DNA of 64,000 bases from Bog-756 sp963841885 (GTDB taxonomy: Bacteria; Actinomycetota; Acidimicrobiia; Acidimicrobiales; RAAP-2), in the NCBI GenBank assembly GCA_963841885.1, contig CAWJEK010000002.1, positions 186,001 to 250,000 on the forward strand. Reading direction: 5' to 3'. The notes below the pieces were generated by a model. The model saw only the letters and a program-made list of their open reading frames with translations, was not told where the DNA came from and searched no databases. Made by a program: the position numbers and the translations under genes. Below are positions 6,654-15,154 of the stretch, one piece after another; position 1 is the stretch's first letter, and each line of letters starts with the position of its first letter.

Positions 6654-9179
6654 TTGCGGGTTCCCCTTTCCTGGCTCCGAGACTTCGCACCGTTCGACGG
6701 TGACCCGACCGGCATCGCCGCGGCCCTGGACGACCTCGGCCTGGTGGTCGAGGGGGTGGAGACGGTGGGCGAGGGGCTGGGCGACGTCGTCGTCACCCGC
6801 ATCGAGGAGGTCAGCGCCATCGAGGGGGCCGATCGGATCCGCCGGGTGGTGGTGACCGACGGCACCACGGTGACCGAGGTGGCCTGTGGGGCGAACAACT
6901 TCGCCGTGGGGGACCTGGTGGCCCTGGCCCCGGTGGGCTCGGTGCTACCCGGGGGGTTCGCCATCGGGAAGCGGAAGATGAAGGGCATGGTGTCGAACGG
7001 GATGCTGTGCTCCGGCCGGGAGCTGCGCCTGTCGGAGGACCACGCCGGGATCCTCGTCCTCAACGACGTGGAGGGGGCGGCGCCCGGGGTGATGCTGACC
7101 GACGCCCTCGGCATCGAGGCCGACACCGTGTTCGACGTCGCCGTGGAGGCCAACCGGCCCGACGCCTGGTGCATGGCCGGCGTGGCCCGGGACCTGGCCG
7201 CCCGCCTCGGTCTCCCCTTCGCCATCCCCACCACCGCGGACCTGGTGGCCGACCGGGGGGACGGGTCGCCGCCGTCCCCGGCCGTCGGACCCCCGGTGGG
7301 CAGCCTCACCTCCGTACGGGTGGACGACCTCGAGCTGTGCCCCCGCTTCACCGCGCGGGTGCTGACCGACGTGGTGGTGGGGGAGTCACCCGCGTGGCTG
7401 GCCCGGCGCCTGACGGCGGCCGGCATGCGGCCGATCAACAACGTGGTCGACGCCTCCAACTACGTGATGCTCGAACTCGGGCAGCCCACCCACCCCTACG
7501 ATCTCGACCGGTTGGAGGGCGGGGGGCTGGTGGTGCGCCGGGCCGAGTCGGGGGAGCAGGTCACCACCCTGGACGGCGTCGTCCGCACGCTCGGCCGCCC
7601 CGGTCCCGGCCTGGGTGACACCGGCCAGGACTGCCTGATCTGCGACGCCACCGGGTCGCCGGTGGGTATCGGGGGAATCATGGGTGGGGCCTCCTCGGAG
7701 ATAGGCCCGGCGACGTCCCGGGTGCTGCTCGAGGCCGCCTACTTCGTGCCCATGGCCATCGCCCGGACGTCCAAGCGTCTCAACCTGCGCACCGAGGCCT
7801 CGGCGAGGTTCGAGCGGGGCTGCGATCCGGCGGGCATCGACCGGGCGGCCGACCGGTTCTGCGAACTCCTGGCCCTGACGGCCGGGTCCGGCCTGACGGC
7901 GGCCGAGGGGGCCATCGACGTGGTGGGGGACGTGCCCGTCCCCCTGGAGATGACGGTGCGGCCGGCCCGGGTCAACGCCCTGCTGGGCACCGATCTCAGC
8001 GCCGCGGACATCGCCGGGCTGCTGCGTCCCCTCGGTCTGGCGGCGTCGCCGACGGGTTCCGGCGCGGACCCGGTGGCCGTGGTGGTCCCCACCTACCGGC
8101 CCGACATCCGACCGCTGCCCATGGGGGAGGCCGATGTGGCCGAGGAGGTGGGCCGCACCTACGGCTACGCCCGGCTGCCCCGCCGCACCCCGTCATGGCC
8201 GCAGCCGGGCCGGCTCACCGACTACCAGCGGGAGCGACGCCACCTGAAGGACGTGCTCTGCGGGGTCGGGGCCAGCGAGGCCTGGACGCCGGCCTTCGTG
8301 ACCGAGGCCGACCAGGTGGCCGCCGGCTTCACCCCGCCCTACATCGAGGTCACCAACCCCCTGGTCGAGTCCGAGCGGTACCTGCGCTCGTCGATGGCGC
8401 CGGGCCTGTTGCGCGCCCTGGTCCACAACGCCGAACGGCGCCAGGGCGATCTCCGCCTCTTCGAGGTCGGCTCCGTCTTCGAGCGCCTGGCCGTCCCCGG
8501 CGACGACGGCATCGCCGCAGAGTCCACCGAACGCCTCGGCGCGGTGTTCGCCGGCGCCCGCGACGACGCCTGGTCGGCCGTGGAGGCCTGGCGGACGGTG
8601 GCCGATGCCCTCGGGCTGGTGGACTGGGTGATGGAGCAGGGCCCGCACCACGATCCCTCCGTCCGGGTGCTCCACGAGTACCGGTCGGCGGTGGTGCTGG
8701 CTGCGCCGCTCGGGGGCGCCGGGCTGCGCACGATGCTGGGCACGGTCGGCGAGCTCGACCCCACCCTGGTGGAGACCTTCGGTCTCGTCGGCCCCGACGG
8801 GCGTCCACGTCGGGTCGGTTGGCTCGATTTCGACCTCGGTGCGCTCCTCGATCCCGGGGCCGCGCCCCGTCGTCCGCTCGAGGCCCTCCCGGTCAGCCGG
8901 TTCCCCTCGTCGGACATCGATCTCGCCTTCGTCGTCCCCGAGGAGGTGCCCGCCCAGATGGTCGAACAGACGCTGGCCGTCGAAGGGGGCGAGCTCCTGG
9001 AGTCTGTGCAGCTTTTCGACGTCTACCGGGGCGAGTCGCTGGGGGACGGCGTCCGCAGCCTCGCCTTCCGGCTGCGCTTCTGCGCCCTCGACCGGACGCT
9101 CACCGACGAGGAGATCGGCGCCCTGCGGGCCTCCTGCATCGCCGGGGTGGAGAAGGCCCACCGGGCCACCCTCCGCTGA
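6654..9179 (+). CDS. pheT: Phenylalanyl-tRNA synthetase beta subunit
   Basis: PheT supplies tRNA binding and editing for the PheRS heterotetramer. The 841-residue product has an EMAP/OB-type tRNA-binding domain (~40-150, ending KRKMKGMVSNGMLCS), the B3/B4 editing domain (~215-390), B5 (~428-500) and a C-terminal ferredoxin-fold anticodon-binding domain (~745-841, SRFPSSDIDLAFVV). The start is TTG at 6654, preceded by GAGAGGA at 6641-6647 and giving MRVPLSWLRDFAPF, the normal N terminus. It lies 27 nt after pheS. Confidence 0.96.
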   Translation: MRVPLSWLRDFAPFDGDPTGIAAALDDLGLVVEGVETVGEGLGDVVVTRIEEVSAIEGADRIRRVVVTDGTTVTEVACGANNFAVGDLVALAPVGSVLPGGFAIGKRKMKGMVSNGMLCSGRELRLSEDHAGILVLNDVEGAAPGVMLTDALGIEADTVFDVAVEANRPDAWCMAGVARDLAARLGLPFAIPTTADLVADRGDGSPPSPAVGPPVGSLTSVRVDDLELCPRFTARVLTDVVVGESPAWLARRLTAAGMRPINNVVDASNYVMLELGQPTHPYDLDRLEGGGLVVRRAESGEQVTTLDGVVRTLGRPGPGLGDTGQDCLICDATGSPVGIGGIMGGASSEIGPATSRVLLEAAYFVPMAIARTSKRLNLRTEASARFERGCDPAGIDRAADRFCELLALTAGSGLTAAEGAIDVVGDVPVPLEMTVRPARVNALLGTDLSAADIAGLLRPLGLAASPTGSGADPVAVVVPTYRPDIRPLPMGEADVAEEVGRTYGYARLPRRTPSWPQPGRLTDYQRERRHLKDVLCGVGASEAWTPAFVTEADQVAAGFTPPYIEVTNPLVESERYLRSSMAPGLLRALVHNAERRQGDLRLFEVGSVFERLAVPGDDGIAAESTERLGAVFAGARDDAWSAVEAWRTVADALGLVDWVMEQGPHHDPSVRVLHEYRSAVVLAAPLGGAGLRTMLGTVGELDPTLVETFGLVGPDGRPRRVGWLDFDLGALLDPGAAPRRPLEALPVSRFPSSDIDLAFVVPEEVPAQMVEQTLAVEGGELLESVQLFDVYRGESLGDGVRSLAFRLRFCALDRTLTDEEIGALRASCIAGVEKAHRATLR

Positions 9180-9224
9180 CGCGCCCCGCCCGACGGCGGA
9201 CCGGTGACGGCTGGAGGGACGTGC

Positions 9225-9494
9225 TCAGCGCGTCAGGACGCCGACCAGTGACGCCGCCAGCACACCACCACCCAGCAGCCGTCGCCACGGGTTGACGCCC
9301 CGCACGATCTCGTCGCCGGACCACACCACCAGGCCGGCGGCTCCGACGCCGGCGACCACCGCTCCCCACACCCCGCCGGGCCGGACGATCCAACGGAGCG
9401 CGAGCGCCACCAGGAAGACGAGCAGGGGGACGTTCGGTCGCTGGACGACGGTCAGATGACCGGTGGTGCGGTCGCGGAAGAGCCAGTCGATCAT
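9225..9494 (-). CDS. Small predicted membrane protein
   Basis: This 89-residue protein starts at the ATG at 9494, which has a GGAG site (9503-9506) 8 nt upstream. It has about three hydrophobic segments (VPLLVFLVALALRWIV, GAVVAGVGAAGLVVW, LLGGGVLAASLVGVL). An N-terminal FRDRTTGHLTVVQRPN lies ahead of the first. I do not recognise a family with a known function. It is convergent with pheT, and the IS481 remnant lies just upstream. Confidence 0.6.
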   Translation of the reverse strand: MIDWLFRDRTTGHLTVVQRPNVPLLVFLVALALRWIVRPGGVWGAVVAGVGAAGLVVWSGDEIVRGVNPWRRLLGGGVLAASLVGVLTR

Positions 9495-9592
9495 CGGTCG
9501 CACTCCATGGGGTGATGCTACGGGGAGCTCCCCGCCCTCCGGCCCGGGCGGGCTGTCCACCGGCGGTGGGTACGGCCCGCGTCTCCGTGCAT

Positions 9593-10063
9593 TTATCCCC
9601 GATCTTCCACCCGCCGCCGGGCGGGATCCGACCCAGCTTCTTCACGTCCACGTGGACGAGCTCGCCGGGCCGCTCGGTGTGGATCCGGCGGATCACCTGC
9701 CCGGTCGGGCGGTCCATCCAGGCGATCCGGTTGATGCCCGCACGGACCAGGACCTGGTGGACGGTGGAGGCCGGGACGTCGAGGATGCCCGAGATCCGGG
9801 CCGGACCGAGTTTGCGTCGGCGCCGGAGCCGGAGGATCTTCGGCCTCGACGCTGGCCGGAGTGCGATGCGGGCACCGCCGAGGCCGGCTCGAGCGGTCCT
9901 CCAGACCGGCCGAGCCCTCCTCCTGGAACCGCCGCCACCACTTGGTAGCCGTCTTGCGGGAGATCCCGATCTCGGCGGCCACATGGGCTATGGGACGGCC
10001 CGATCCGATGCGTTCCACGAGCATCATCCGACCCCGGACGGTCAACGGCGAGTTAGCGTGCAC
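9593..10063 (-). pseudogene. Truncated, frameshifted IS481 transposase
   Basis: The N-terminal helix-turn-helix is read from GTG 10063 (MHANSPLTVRGRMMLVERI, then AAEIGISRKTATKWWRRF). After RTPASVEA the frame moves by +1 and continues with KILRLRRRRKLGPARISG, AWMDRPTGQVIRRIHTERP and GELVHVDVKKLGRIPPGGGW. That last segment contains the first catalytic Asp region of the DDE domain. Nothing after GGGWK matches the family, so roughly the last 200 residues, with the rest of the DDE triad, are gone. It cannot encode an active transposase. Confidence 0.75.
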
Positions 10064-10096
10064 CTGAGTTCCTTGGGTTGTGTGTCTTGAGCAACA
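9593..10096 (-). mobile_element. IS481-family insertion sequence remnant
   Basis: The element contains a broken transposase. Its promoter-proximal end is the 16-nt TGTTGCTCAAGACACA (minus strand, 10081-10096), directly flanked by CTAG at 10097-10100. CTAG is the known target preference of the IS481 family. No matching far end or second CTAG is visible near 9590, so that side has been deleted. The boundary at ~9593 is set where similarity to the transposase ends. Confidence 0.65.
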
Positions 10097-10137
10097 CTAG
10101 ACCGGGACACGACGGTCCGACGAAGGAGGTCGCAGGC

Positions 10138-10485
10138 GTGGGTGCGACAGACGAAGAACGGCAGGCGGTGGTGGAGGGCGCGACCGAGGAGATCGCCCAA
10201 CTCGAACGGCTCGTCGAGGCGTGCCGTCAGATGCAGGAGGAGCTGGCGACCTCTCTGCTGCTGTTGGGCGAGGGTTACACCATGACCACGATCCTGTCGC
10301 GGGGAGGCACCGCCGGTGTCATCCCCCGACTCACCGAGGCGCTGGACCGCACCAACGCGGCGCGACGGGTCGGTCGCGGCGCGATGATCCGCCTCGCCCT
10401 CGCCGAGGGGATGACCATGATCCAGCTCGGGGAACGGCTCGGGATCTCCCGACAGCTGGTGGCGCGCTACCGCGACGAAGGCTGA
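10138..10485 (+). CDS. Small helix-turn-helix protein of unknown function
   Basis: GTG at 10138 follows a near-perfect AAGGAGGT (10123-10130) at 7-nt spacing and gives 115 residues. The N half is a predicted amphipathic helix (EEIAQLERLVEACRQMQEEL). The C terminus looks like a helix-turn-helix: LAEGMTMIQLGERLGISRQL then VARYRDEG. I do not recognise the family. It may be a DNA-binding regulator. It begins 42 nt beyond the IS481 end, so its present upstream region may have been altered by the insertion. Confidence 0.6.
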   Translation: MGATDEERQAVVEGATEEIAQLERLVEACRQMQEELATSLLLLGEGYTMTTILSRGGTAGVIPRLTEALDRTNAARRVGRGAMIRLALAEGMTMIQLGERLGISRQLVARYRDEG

Positions 10486-10511
10486 CGACGGTCCGGTGCC
10501 GGCCGGCCGGT

Positions 10512-11918
10512 TCAGGAGTCGAAGCCGAGTCCCACCCGGTCGAGGACGCGCAGCCATGGGTTGCGCCGGCCCTGGTGGGCGTCGGCCCGGGCCAGTGACC
10601 AGCGGGTCAGGTTGATGCCGACGGAGCGCAACGGCTCGGGGGGGAACGGGATGGGCTTCGACCGCACGAAGGCGAGGCGGGTGAGCTCGGTCTCGTGCCC
10701 CGACACCAGGTCGAGGGCCACCCGGGCGCCGAAGCGCGACGCCCCCACGCCGAGACCGGTGTAGCCGGCCGCGGCGGCCACCCGGCCGTCGAACGACCGG
10801 TCGAAGAAGGCGCAGAACCGCGAGCAGGTGTCGATGGCTCCGGCCCAGGCGTGGGTGAAGCGGACGTCCTCGAGCGCCGGGAAGGTCTCGGCGAACAGGG
10901 TCGAGAGCCGCTCGAAGGATGCCGGCCGCTGCTCCAGGGAGGCGCCCATGGCGTTGCCGTAGTGGTAGATGGCGTCGTAGCCGCCGAAGAGGATGCGGTC
11001 GTCGGCGGTCCGCCGGTAGTAGAGGAACTGGTTGCCCGAGGTCCCGATGCCCTGGCGGCGCTCCCACCCGATCGCCTCGGTCTGGACCGGGGTGAGCGGC
11101 TCGGTCATCAGTACGTAGTCGTAGACCGGGACGATGTACTTGCGCAGCCGCTTCACCGGGGAGGGCGAGGCGTTGGTGGCCAGTACCACCCGGGAGGCCG
11201 TCGCCGTCCCGTGGGTGGTGCGCACCACCATGGGGTCGGCCGGGGAGAAGCCGGCCGGTGCGAGGCCCTCCACGCGGGTGTGCTCGTGGATGCGGACCCC
11301 GGCCCGTTCGCACGCCGCCCGCAGGCCCCAGGCCAGTCGGGCGGGGTTGACCAGCGCGCAGCTGTCCGGCTCCCACAGCCCGGCCAGGTAGGTCGGTGAG
11401 TGGATCTCGGCCTGCAACTCGTCGCGTTCGAGGAACACGGGGTGGCTCCCGTGCCGTTGGGCCAGGGCCTCGGCCTCCCGCAGCCAGGCGACCTGGTGGG
11501 GCTCGGTGGCGACGTCGAGTTCGCCGGTGAGCTCGAAGTCGCAGTCGATGCCCTCGGCCGTCACGGTGGAGCCGATGGCCTGGAGGTTCTGGCGCCCGAG
11601 GCGCTCGAGGGTGGCGACCTCGTCGGGGAACCGCTCCATCCCGTTGGCCAGCCCGTGGGTCAGGCTCGCCGCGCAGAACCCGCCGTTGCGGCCCGAGGCG
11701 GCCCAGCCACAGCGGTCGGACTCGAGTACCACGACGTCGCGGGACGGGTCGTCCCGCTTGGCCAGCAGCGCGGCCCACAGCCCGGTGTAGCCACCGCCGA
11801 CGATCACCAGGTCGGCCCGGGTGGCCCCGACGAGGGGACGGGCCGGCTCGGGGGCGGCCGGGTCGTCGAGCCAGAAGGAGAGGGGCAGGGCGTCGGCGAA
11901 GGCGGCGGCGCGGTCCAT
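10512..11918 (-). CDS. FAD-dependent oxidoreductase (DAO family, PuuB-like)
   Basis: The protein belongs to the D-amino-acid-oxidase-like flavoenzymes that oxidise amines or amino acids. An N-terminal Rossmann motif (LVIVGGGYTGLWAALLA) leads to an ESDRCGWAASGRNGGF segment typical of gamma-glutamylputrescine oxidase relatives. The C-terminal FAD contact is around GYTGLGVGASRFGARVALDL. ATG 11918 gives 468 residues; TTG at 11927 is an alternative. Substrate cannot be assigned. It is divergent from argC, and the 118-nt gap between them holds the arg operator-like site. Confidence 0.82.
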   Translation of the reverse strand: MDRAAAFADALPLSFWLDDPAAPEPARPLVGATRADLVIVGGGYTGLWAALLAKRDDPSRDVVVLESDRCGWAASGRNGGFCAASLTHGLANGMERFPDEVATLERLGRQNLQAIGSTVTAEGIDCDFELTGELDVATEPHQVAWLREAEALAQRHGSHPVFLERDELQAEIHSPTYLAGLWEPDSCALVNPARLAWGLRAACERAGVRIHEHTRVEGLAPAGFSPADPMVVRTTHGTATASRVVLATNASPSPVKRLRKYIVPVYDYVLMTEPLTPVQTEAIGWERRQGIGTSGNQFLYYRRTADDRILFGGYDAIYHYGNAMGASLEQRPASFERLSTLFAETFPALEDVRFTHAWAGAIDTCSRFCAFFDRSFDGRVAAAAGYTGLGVGASRFGARVALDLVSGHETELTRLAFVRSKPIPFPPEPLRSVGINLTRWSLARADAHQGRRNPWLRVLDRVGLGFDS

Positions 11919-11999
11919 GCGATGCAACCTACCGGCCGTCCGGCCGCCGCCCGGACCGCCACCGGCCGATCACGACTGGACCTGCTGGTTGGCGGGTAC

Positions 12000-12036
12000 T
12001 TGCATATTCATGCGCAGTTGCGCATAGACTTGCAAG
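12000..12036 (+). promoter_or_regulatory. ArgR operator-like palindrome and argC promoter
   Basis: An imperfect inverted repeat with 16-nt arms and a 4-nt spacer (12 of 16 pairs match) runs from TTGCAT at 12000 to TGCAA ending at 12035. It overlaps a TTGCAT -35 candidate (12000-12005) and a TAGACT -10 (12025-12030) at 19-nt spacing. Transcription starting 6-7 nt after the -10 would begin at the argC ATG itself, so the mRNA may be leaderless. ArgR is encoded in this operon and binds short AT-rich palindromes in other bacteria. The assignment is inference from position and symmetry. Confidence 0.5.
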
Positions 12037-13086
12037 ATGTCGGGATCGCCCAGGAAGGTGGGAGTCGTCGGCGCCTCCGGGTACGGCGGTGCCGAGCTGC
12101 TGCGGTTGTGCGCCGGGCACCCGGATCTCGAGGTGTCGGTGGCCCAGGCGGGCGCCTCGGCCGGCGAGCGGGTGGCCAGCCACACCCCGTCCCTGGCCGC
12201 CGCCTACCCGGGCCTCGAGTACGGCCCGACCGACACCGCCGCCCTCGACGGTCTGGACGTGGTGTTCCTGGCCCTGCCCCACGGCCAGTCCCAGGACCTC
12301 GTCCCGGACCTGGTGGACCGGGTGGGCGTGATCGTGGACCTGGCCGCCGACTTCCGCCTCTCCGACCCGGCGCTGTACCCCGCCTGGTACGGCGAGGAGC
12401 ACCGGGCACCCGGGCTACTGGACTCCTTCGTCTACGGTCTGCCCGAACTCCACCGGGCCGACCTCGAGGGCGCCACGCGCATCGCCGCGCCGGGCTGCTA
12501 CCCGACGGCCGCGCTCCTGGCCCTGACGCCGTTGGTCCGGGCCGGTGCCCTCGCCCTGCCCGCCGACGGGGGGCCTCCGGTGGTGGTCGACGCCGCCAGC
12601 GGCACCTCGGGCGCCGGGCGGGCGCCCAGGGAGAACCTCCACTTCGCCGCCGTCGACGAGGACTTCGTGGCCTACGGTCTGCTGGACCACCGCCACACCG
12701 CCGAGATGGAACAGGGACTCGGGACGCCGGTCCTGTTCACGCCCCACCTGGCCCCCATGGTGCGGGGCATCCTGGCCACCTGCTACGCCCGACCCGCCGA
12801 CCCCGGCCGGCTGACCACGGAGGACGCCATGCAACTCCTGCACGACCGCTATGACGACGAGGCGTTCGTCGTGGTCGGCGACGCGCCGCCCTCGACCAAG
12901 GCGGCCAGTGGCTCGAACACCGCCCACCTGACCGTCCGGGTCGACCCGCGCACCGGCTGGGTCGTCGTACTGTCGGCCATCGACAACCTGATCAAGGGCG
13001 CCGCCGGCCAGGCCGTGCAGTGCGCCAACCTGGCACTCGGGTTGCCCGAGGGCGCCGGACTCCCCCTGGTGGGGGTCTACCCATGA
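12037..13086 (+). CDS. argC: N-acetyl-gamma-glutamyl-phosphate reductase
   Basis: ArgC reduces N-acetylglutamyl phosphate to the semialdehyde with NADPH, the third step of arginine synthesis. The NADP-binding GASGYGGAELLRL, the active-site region around AAPGCYPTAALLAL (Cys nucleophile in PGCYPT) and the HHRHTxEME-like DHRHTAEMEQ are present. The product has 349 residues. It opens the arg operon and overlaps argJ by ATGA. Confidence 0.96.
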   Translation: MSGSPRKVGVVGASGYGGAELLRLCAGHPDLEVSVAQAGASAGERVASHTPSLAAAYPGLEYGPTDTAALDGLDVVFLALPHGQSQDLVPDLVDRVGVIVDLAADFRLSDPALYPAWYGEEHRAPGLLDSFVYGLPELHRADLEGATRIAAPGCYPTAALLALTPLVRAGALALPADGGPPVVVDAASGTSGAGRAPRENLHFAAVDEDFVAYGLLDHRHTAEMEQGLGTPVLFTPHLAPMVRGILATCYARPADPGRLTTEDAMQLLHDRYDDEAFVVVGDAPPSTKAASGSNTAHLTVRVDPRTGWVVVLSAIDNLIKGAAGQAVQCANLALGLPEGAGLPLVGVYP

Positions 13087-14252
13087 GCATCACCACGCCC
13101 GCCGGCTTCGTGGCCGCCGGACTGGCCAGCGGCATCAAGGCCTCCGGGGCCCTCGACCTCGCCCTGGTGGCCACCGACGACGGCCGGCCGGTGCCGACGG
13201 CCGCCACCTTCACCCGGAACCTGGCCTGTGCCGCCCCCGTCCAGGTCAGCCGCCGCCACCTGGCCGCCACCGGGGGTCGGGCCGCCGCCGTCCTGGTGTC
13301 GAGCGGCAACGCCAACGCCGCCACCGGCGACCGGGGACGGACCGACGCCGCCACCATGTGCCGGCTCACCGCCGAGGCCCTGGGGGTGGCGCCCGAGGAG
13401 GTCCTGGTGTGTTCCACCGGGCTCATCGGCATCCCCCTGCCGATGGACGTGATCGAGCCGGGCGTCCCGACCCTGGTGGCCTCCCGGGCCGGGGGCGACG
13501 CCGCCGCCGCCGACGCCGCCGCCGGCATCCTCACCACCGACTCCGGTCGCAAGGAGGCCCTCGTCTCCTACCCGGACTTCACCGTCGCCGGGATGGCCAA
13601 GGGGGCGGGGATGCTGGCCCCCGACATGGCCACCATGCTCGCCTTCCTCACCACCGACGCCGCCGTCGAGCCCGGACCCCTGGCCGACATCCTGCGCGCC
13701 GCGGTGGACGACTCGTTCAACTCCATGACGGTGGACGGCTGCACGTCGACCAACGACACGGTGGTGCTCATGGCCTCGGGGCGCGCCGGGCCGGGGGACC
13801 CGACCCTGGTCGCCGACGCCGTCACCGAGGTCTGCGCCGACCTGGCCCGCCAGATGGCGGCGGACGCCGAGGGGGCCGAACGCATCTTCCAGGTCCAGGT
13901 CACCGGGGCCCGTTCCGACGGCGAGGCCCACCGGGCCGCCCGCAAGGTCGCCGACTCGCTGCTGGTCAAGTGCTCCGTCAACGGCGCCGACCCCTACTGG
14001 GGTCGGGTGGCCAGTGAGCTGGGATCGGCCGGGGTCGATTTCGACATGGACCGGCTGACCATCGCCTACGGCGGGACGACGGTCTGTCGGGGCGGTGTCG
14101 AGGTCCCCTACGACGGCGCCGCGGTGGCGGCCCACATGGTCGGCTCGCTGGTGTCCATCGAGTGCGGGTTGGGCCTGGCCGCCGGCACCGGTGTGGTGAT
14201 GGGCGTGGAACTCGGTTACGGCTACATCGACGAGAACCGGACCACCTCGTGA
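13083..14252 (+). CDS. argJ: Bifunctional glutamate N-acetyltransferase/ornithine acetyltransferase
   Basis: ArgJ transfers acetyl from N-acetylornithine to glutamate, recycling the acetyl group. It is an Ntn-type enzyme that cleaves itself before a Thr: GMLAPDMATMLAFLTTDA supplies the A-T scissile pair. SSGNANAATG and VDGCTSTNDT are further family blocks. ATG 13083 gives 389 residues and overlaps the argC stop. With argJ in the operon, a separate argE is not needed for the cyclic pathway; whether it also makes acetylglutamate from acetyl-CoA cannot be read from sequence. Confidence 0.96.
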   Translation: MSITTPAGFVAAGLASGIKASGALDLALVATDDGRPVPTAATFTRNLACAAPVQVSRRHLAATGGRAAAVLVSSGNANAATGDRGRTDAATMCRLTAEALGVAPEEVLVCSTGLIGIPLPMDVIEPGVPTLVASRAGGDAAAADAAAGILTTDSGRKEALVSYPDFTVAGMAKGAGMLAPDMATMLAFLTTDAAVEPGPLADILRAAVDDSFNSMTVDGCTSTNDTVVLMASGRAGPGDPTLVADAVTEVCADLARQMAADAEGAERIFQVQVTGARSDGEAHRAARKVADSLLVKCSVNGADPYWGRVASELGSAGVDFDMDRLTIAYGGTTVCRGGVEVPYDGAAVAAHMVGSLVSIECGLGLAAGTGVVMGVELGYGYIDENRTTS

Positions 14253-15154
14253 GCCCCCTCCCGGTCGCCGATCCCTCGGCGGCGGCCAAGGCCGCCGTGC
14301 TGGTGGAGTCGCTGCCGTACATCCGCCGGTTCCTCGACAAGGTGGTCGTGGTCAAATACGGCGGGAACGTGCTCCGGGCCAAACCGGGTGAGGAGGTGGT
14401 CGACGAGGACGCCGCGCTGGCTTCGTTCGCCGAGGACATCGTCCTCATGCGCTCGGTCGGCATGCTCCCCGTGGTCGTCCACGGCGGAGGCCCCCAGATC
14501 GGCGCGTTGATGGAGCGGGTCGGCAAGGTCGCCGAGTTCCAGGACGGCTTCCGGGTCACCGACGCCGACACCATCGACCTCGTCCGCATGGTGCTGGTCG
14601 GGAAGGTCAACCGCGACATCGTGAGCACCGTCAACGTGCACGGCGCCCTGGCCGTGGGCCTGTCGGGGGAGGACGCCAACCTGATCAGTGCCACGGCGCG
14701 CTCCGAGGCCCTCGGATTCGTGGGCGACGTCGTGGCCGTGGACCCCACCATCGTCCTGCAGCTGCTCGCCCAGGGGCTGATCCCGGTGGTGGCCACCATC
14801 GGCACCGACGCCTCGGGCCAGGCCTTCAACATCAACGCCGACTCGGCGGCCGGGGCCCTGGCCGCCGCGCTGAAGGCCGAGAAGCTCATATTCCTCACCG
14901 ATGTCGCCGGGTTGCGCGCCGACCCGGACGACCCGGCGTCGCTGATGCACCGGGTGACGGCCGAGCAGCTCGACGCCATGGTGGCGTCGGGCGCGGCCAA
15001 CGGCGGGATGATCCCCAAGGTGGAGGCGTGCGCCCGGGCCGTGCGCCACGGCGTGCGGCGCGCCCACATCCTGGACGGGCGGACCCCGCACGCCCTGCTG
15101 CTCGAGCTCTTCACCGACGAGGGCGTGGGCACGATGGTCGGGGTGGACCTGTGA
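14249..15154 (+). CDS. argB: Acetylglutamate kinase
   Basis: ArgB phosphorylates N-acetylglutamate. VVVKYGGNVL is the N-terminal ATP-binding Lys/Gly-rich loop. VVVHGGGPQIGALM binds substrate, and NINADSAAGALAAALKAEKL is the conserved catalytic block. GTG 14249 overlaps the argJ stop and yields 301 residues, the usual size. An N-terminal helix (AAKAAVLVESLPYIRRF) of the type found in arginine-inhibited hexameric kinases is present, so feedback inhibition is likely. Confidence 0.96.
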   Translation: MSPLPVADPSAAAKAAVLVESLPYIRRFLDKVVVVKYGGNVLRAKPGEEVVDEDAALASFAEDIVLMRSVGMLPVVVHGGGPQIGALMERVGKVAEFQDGFRVTDADTIDLVRMVLVGKVNRDIVSTVNVHGALAVGLSGEDANLISATARSEALGFVGDVVAVDPTIVLQLLAQGLIPVVATIGTDASGQAFNINADSAAGALAAALKAEKLIFLTDVAGLRADPDDPASLMHRVTAEQLDAMVASGAANGGMIPKVEACARAVRHGVRRAHILDGRTPHALLLELFTDEGVGTMVGVDL

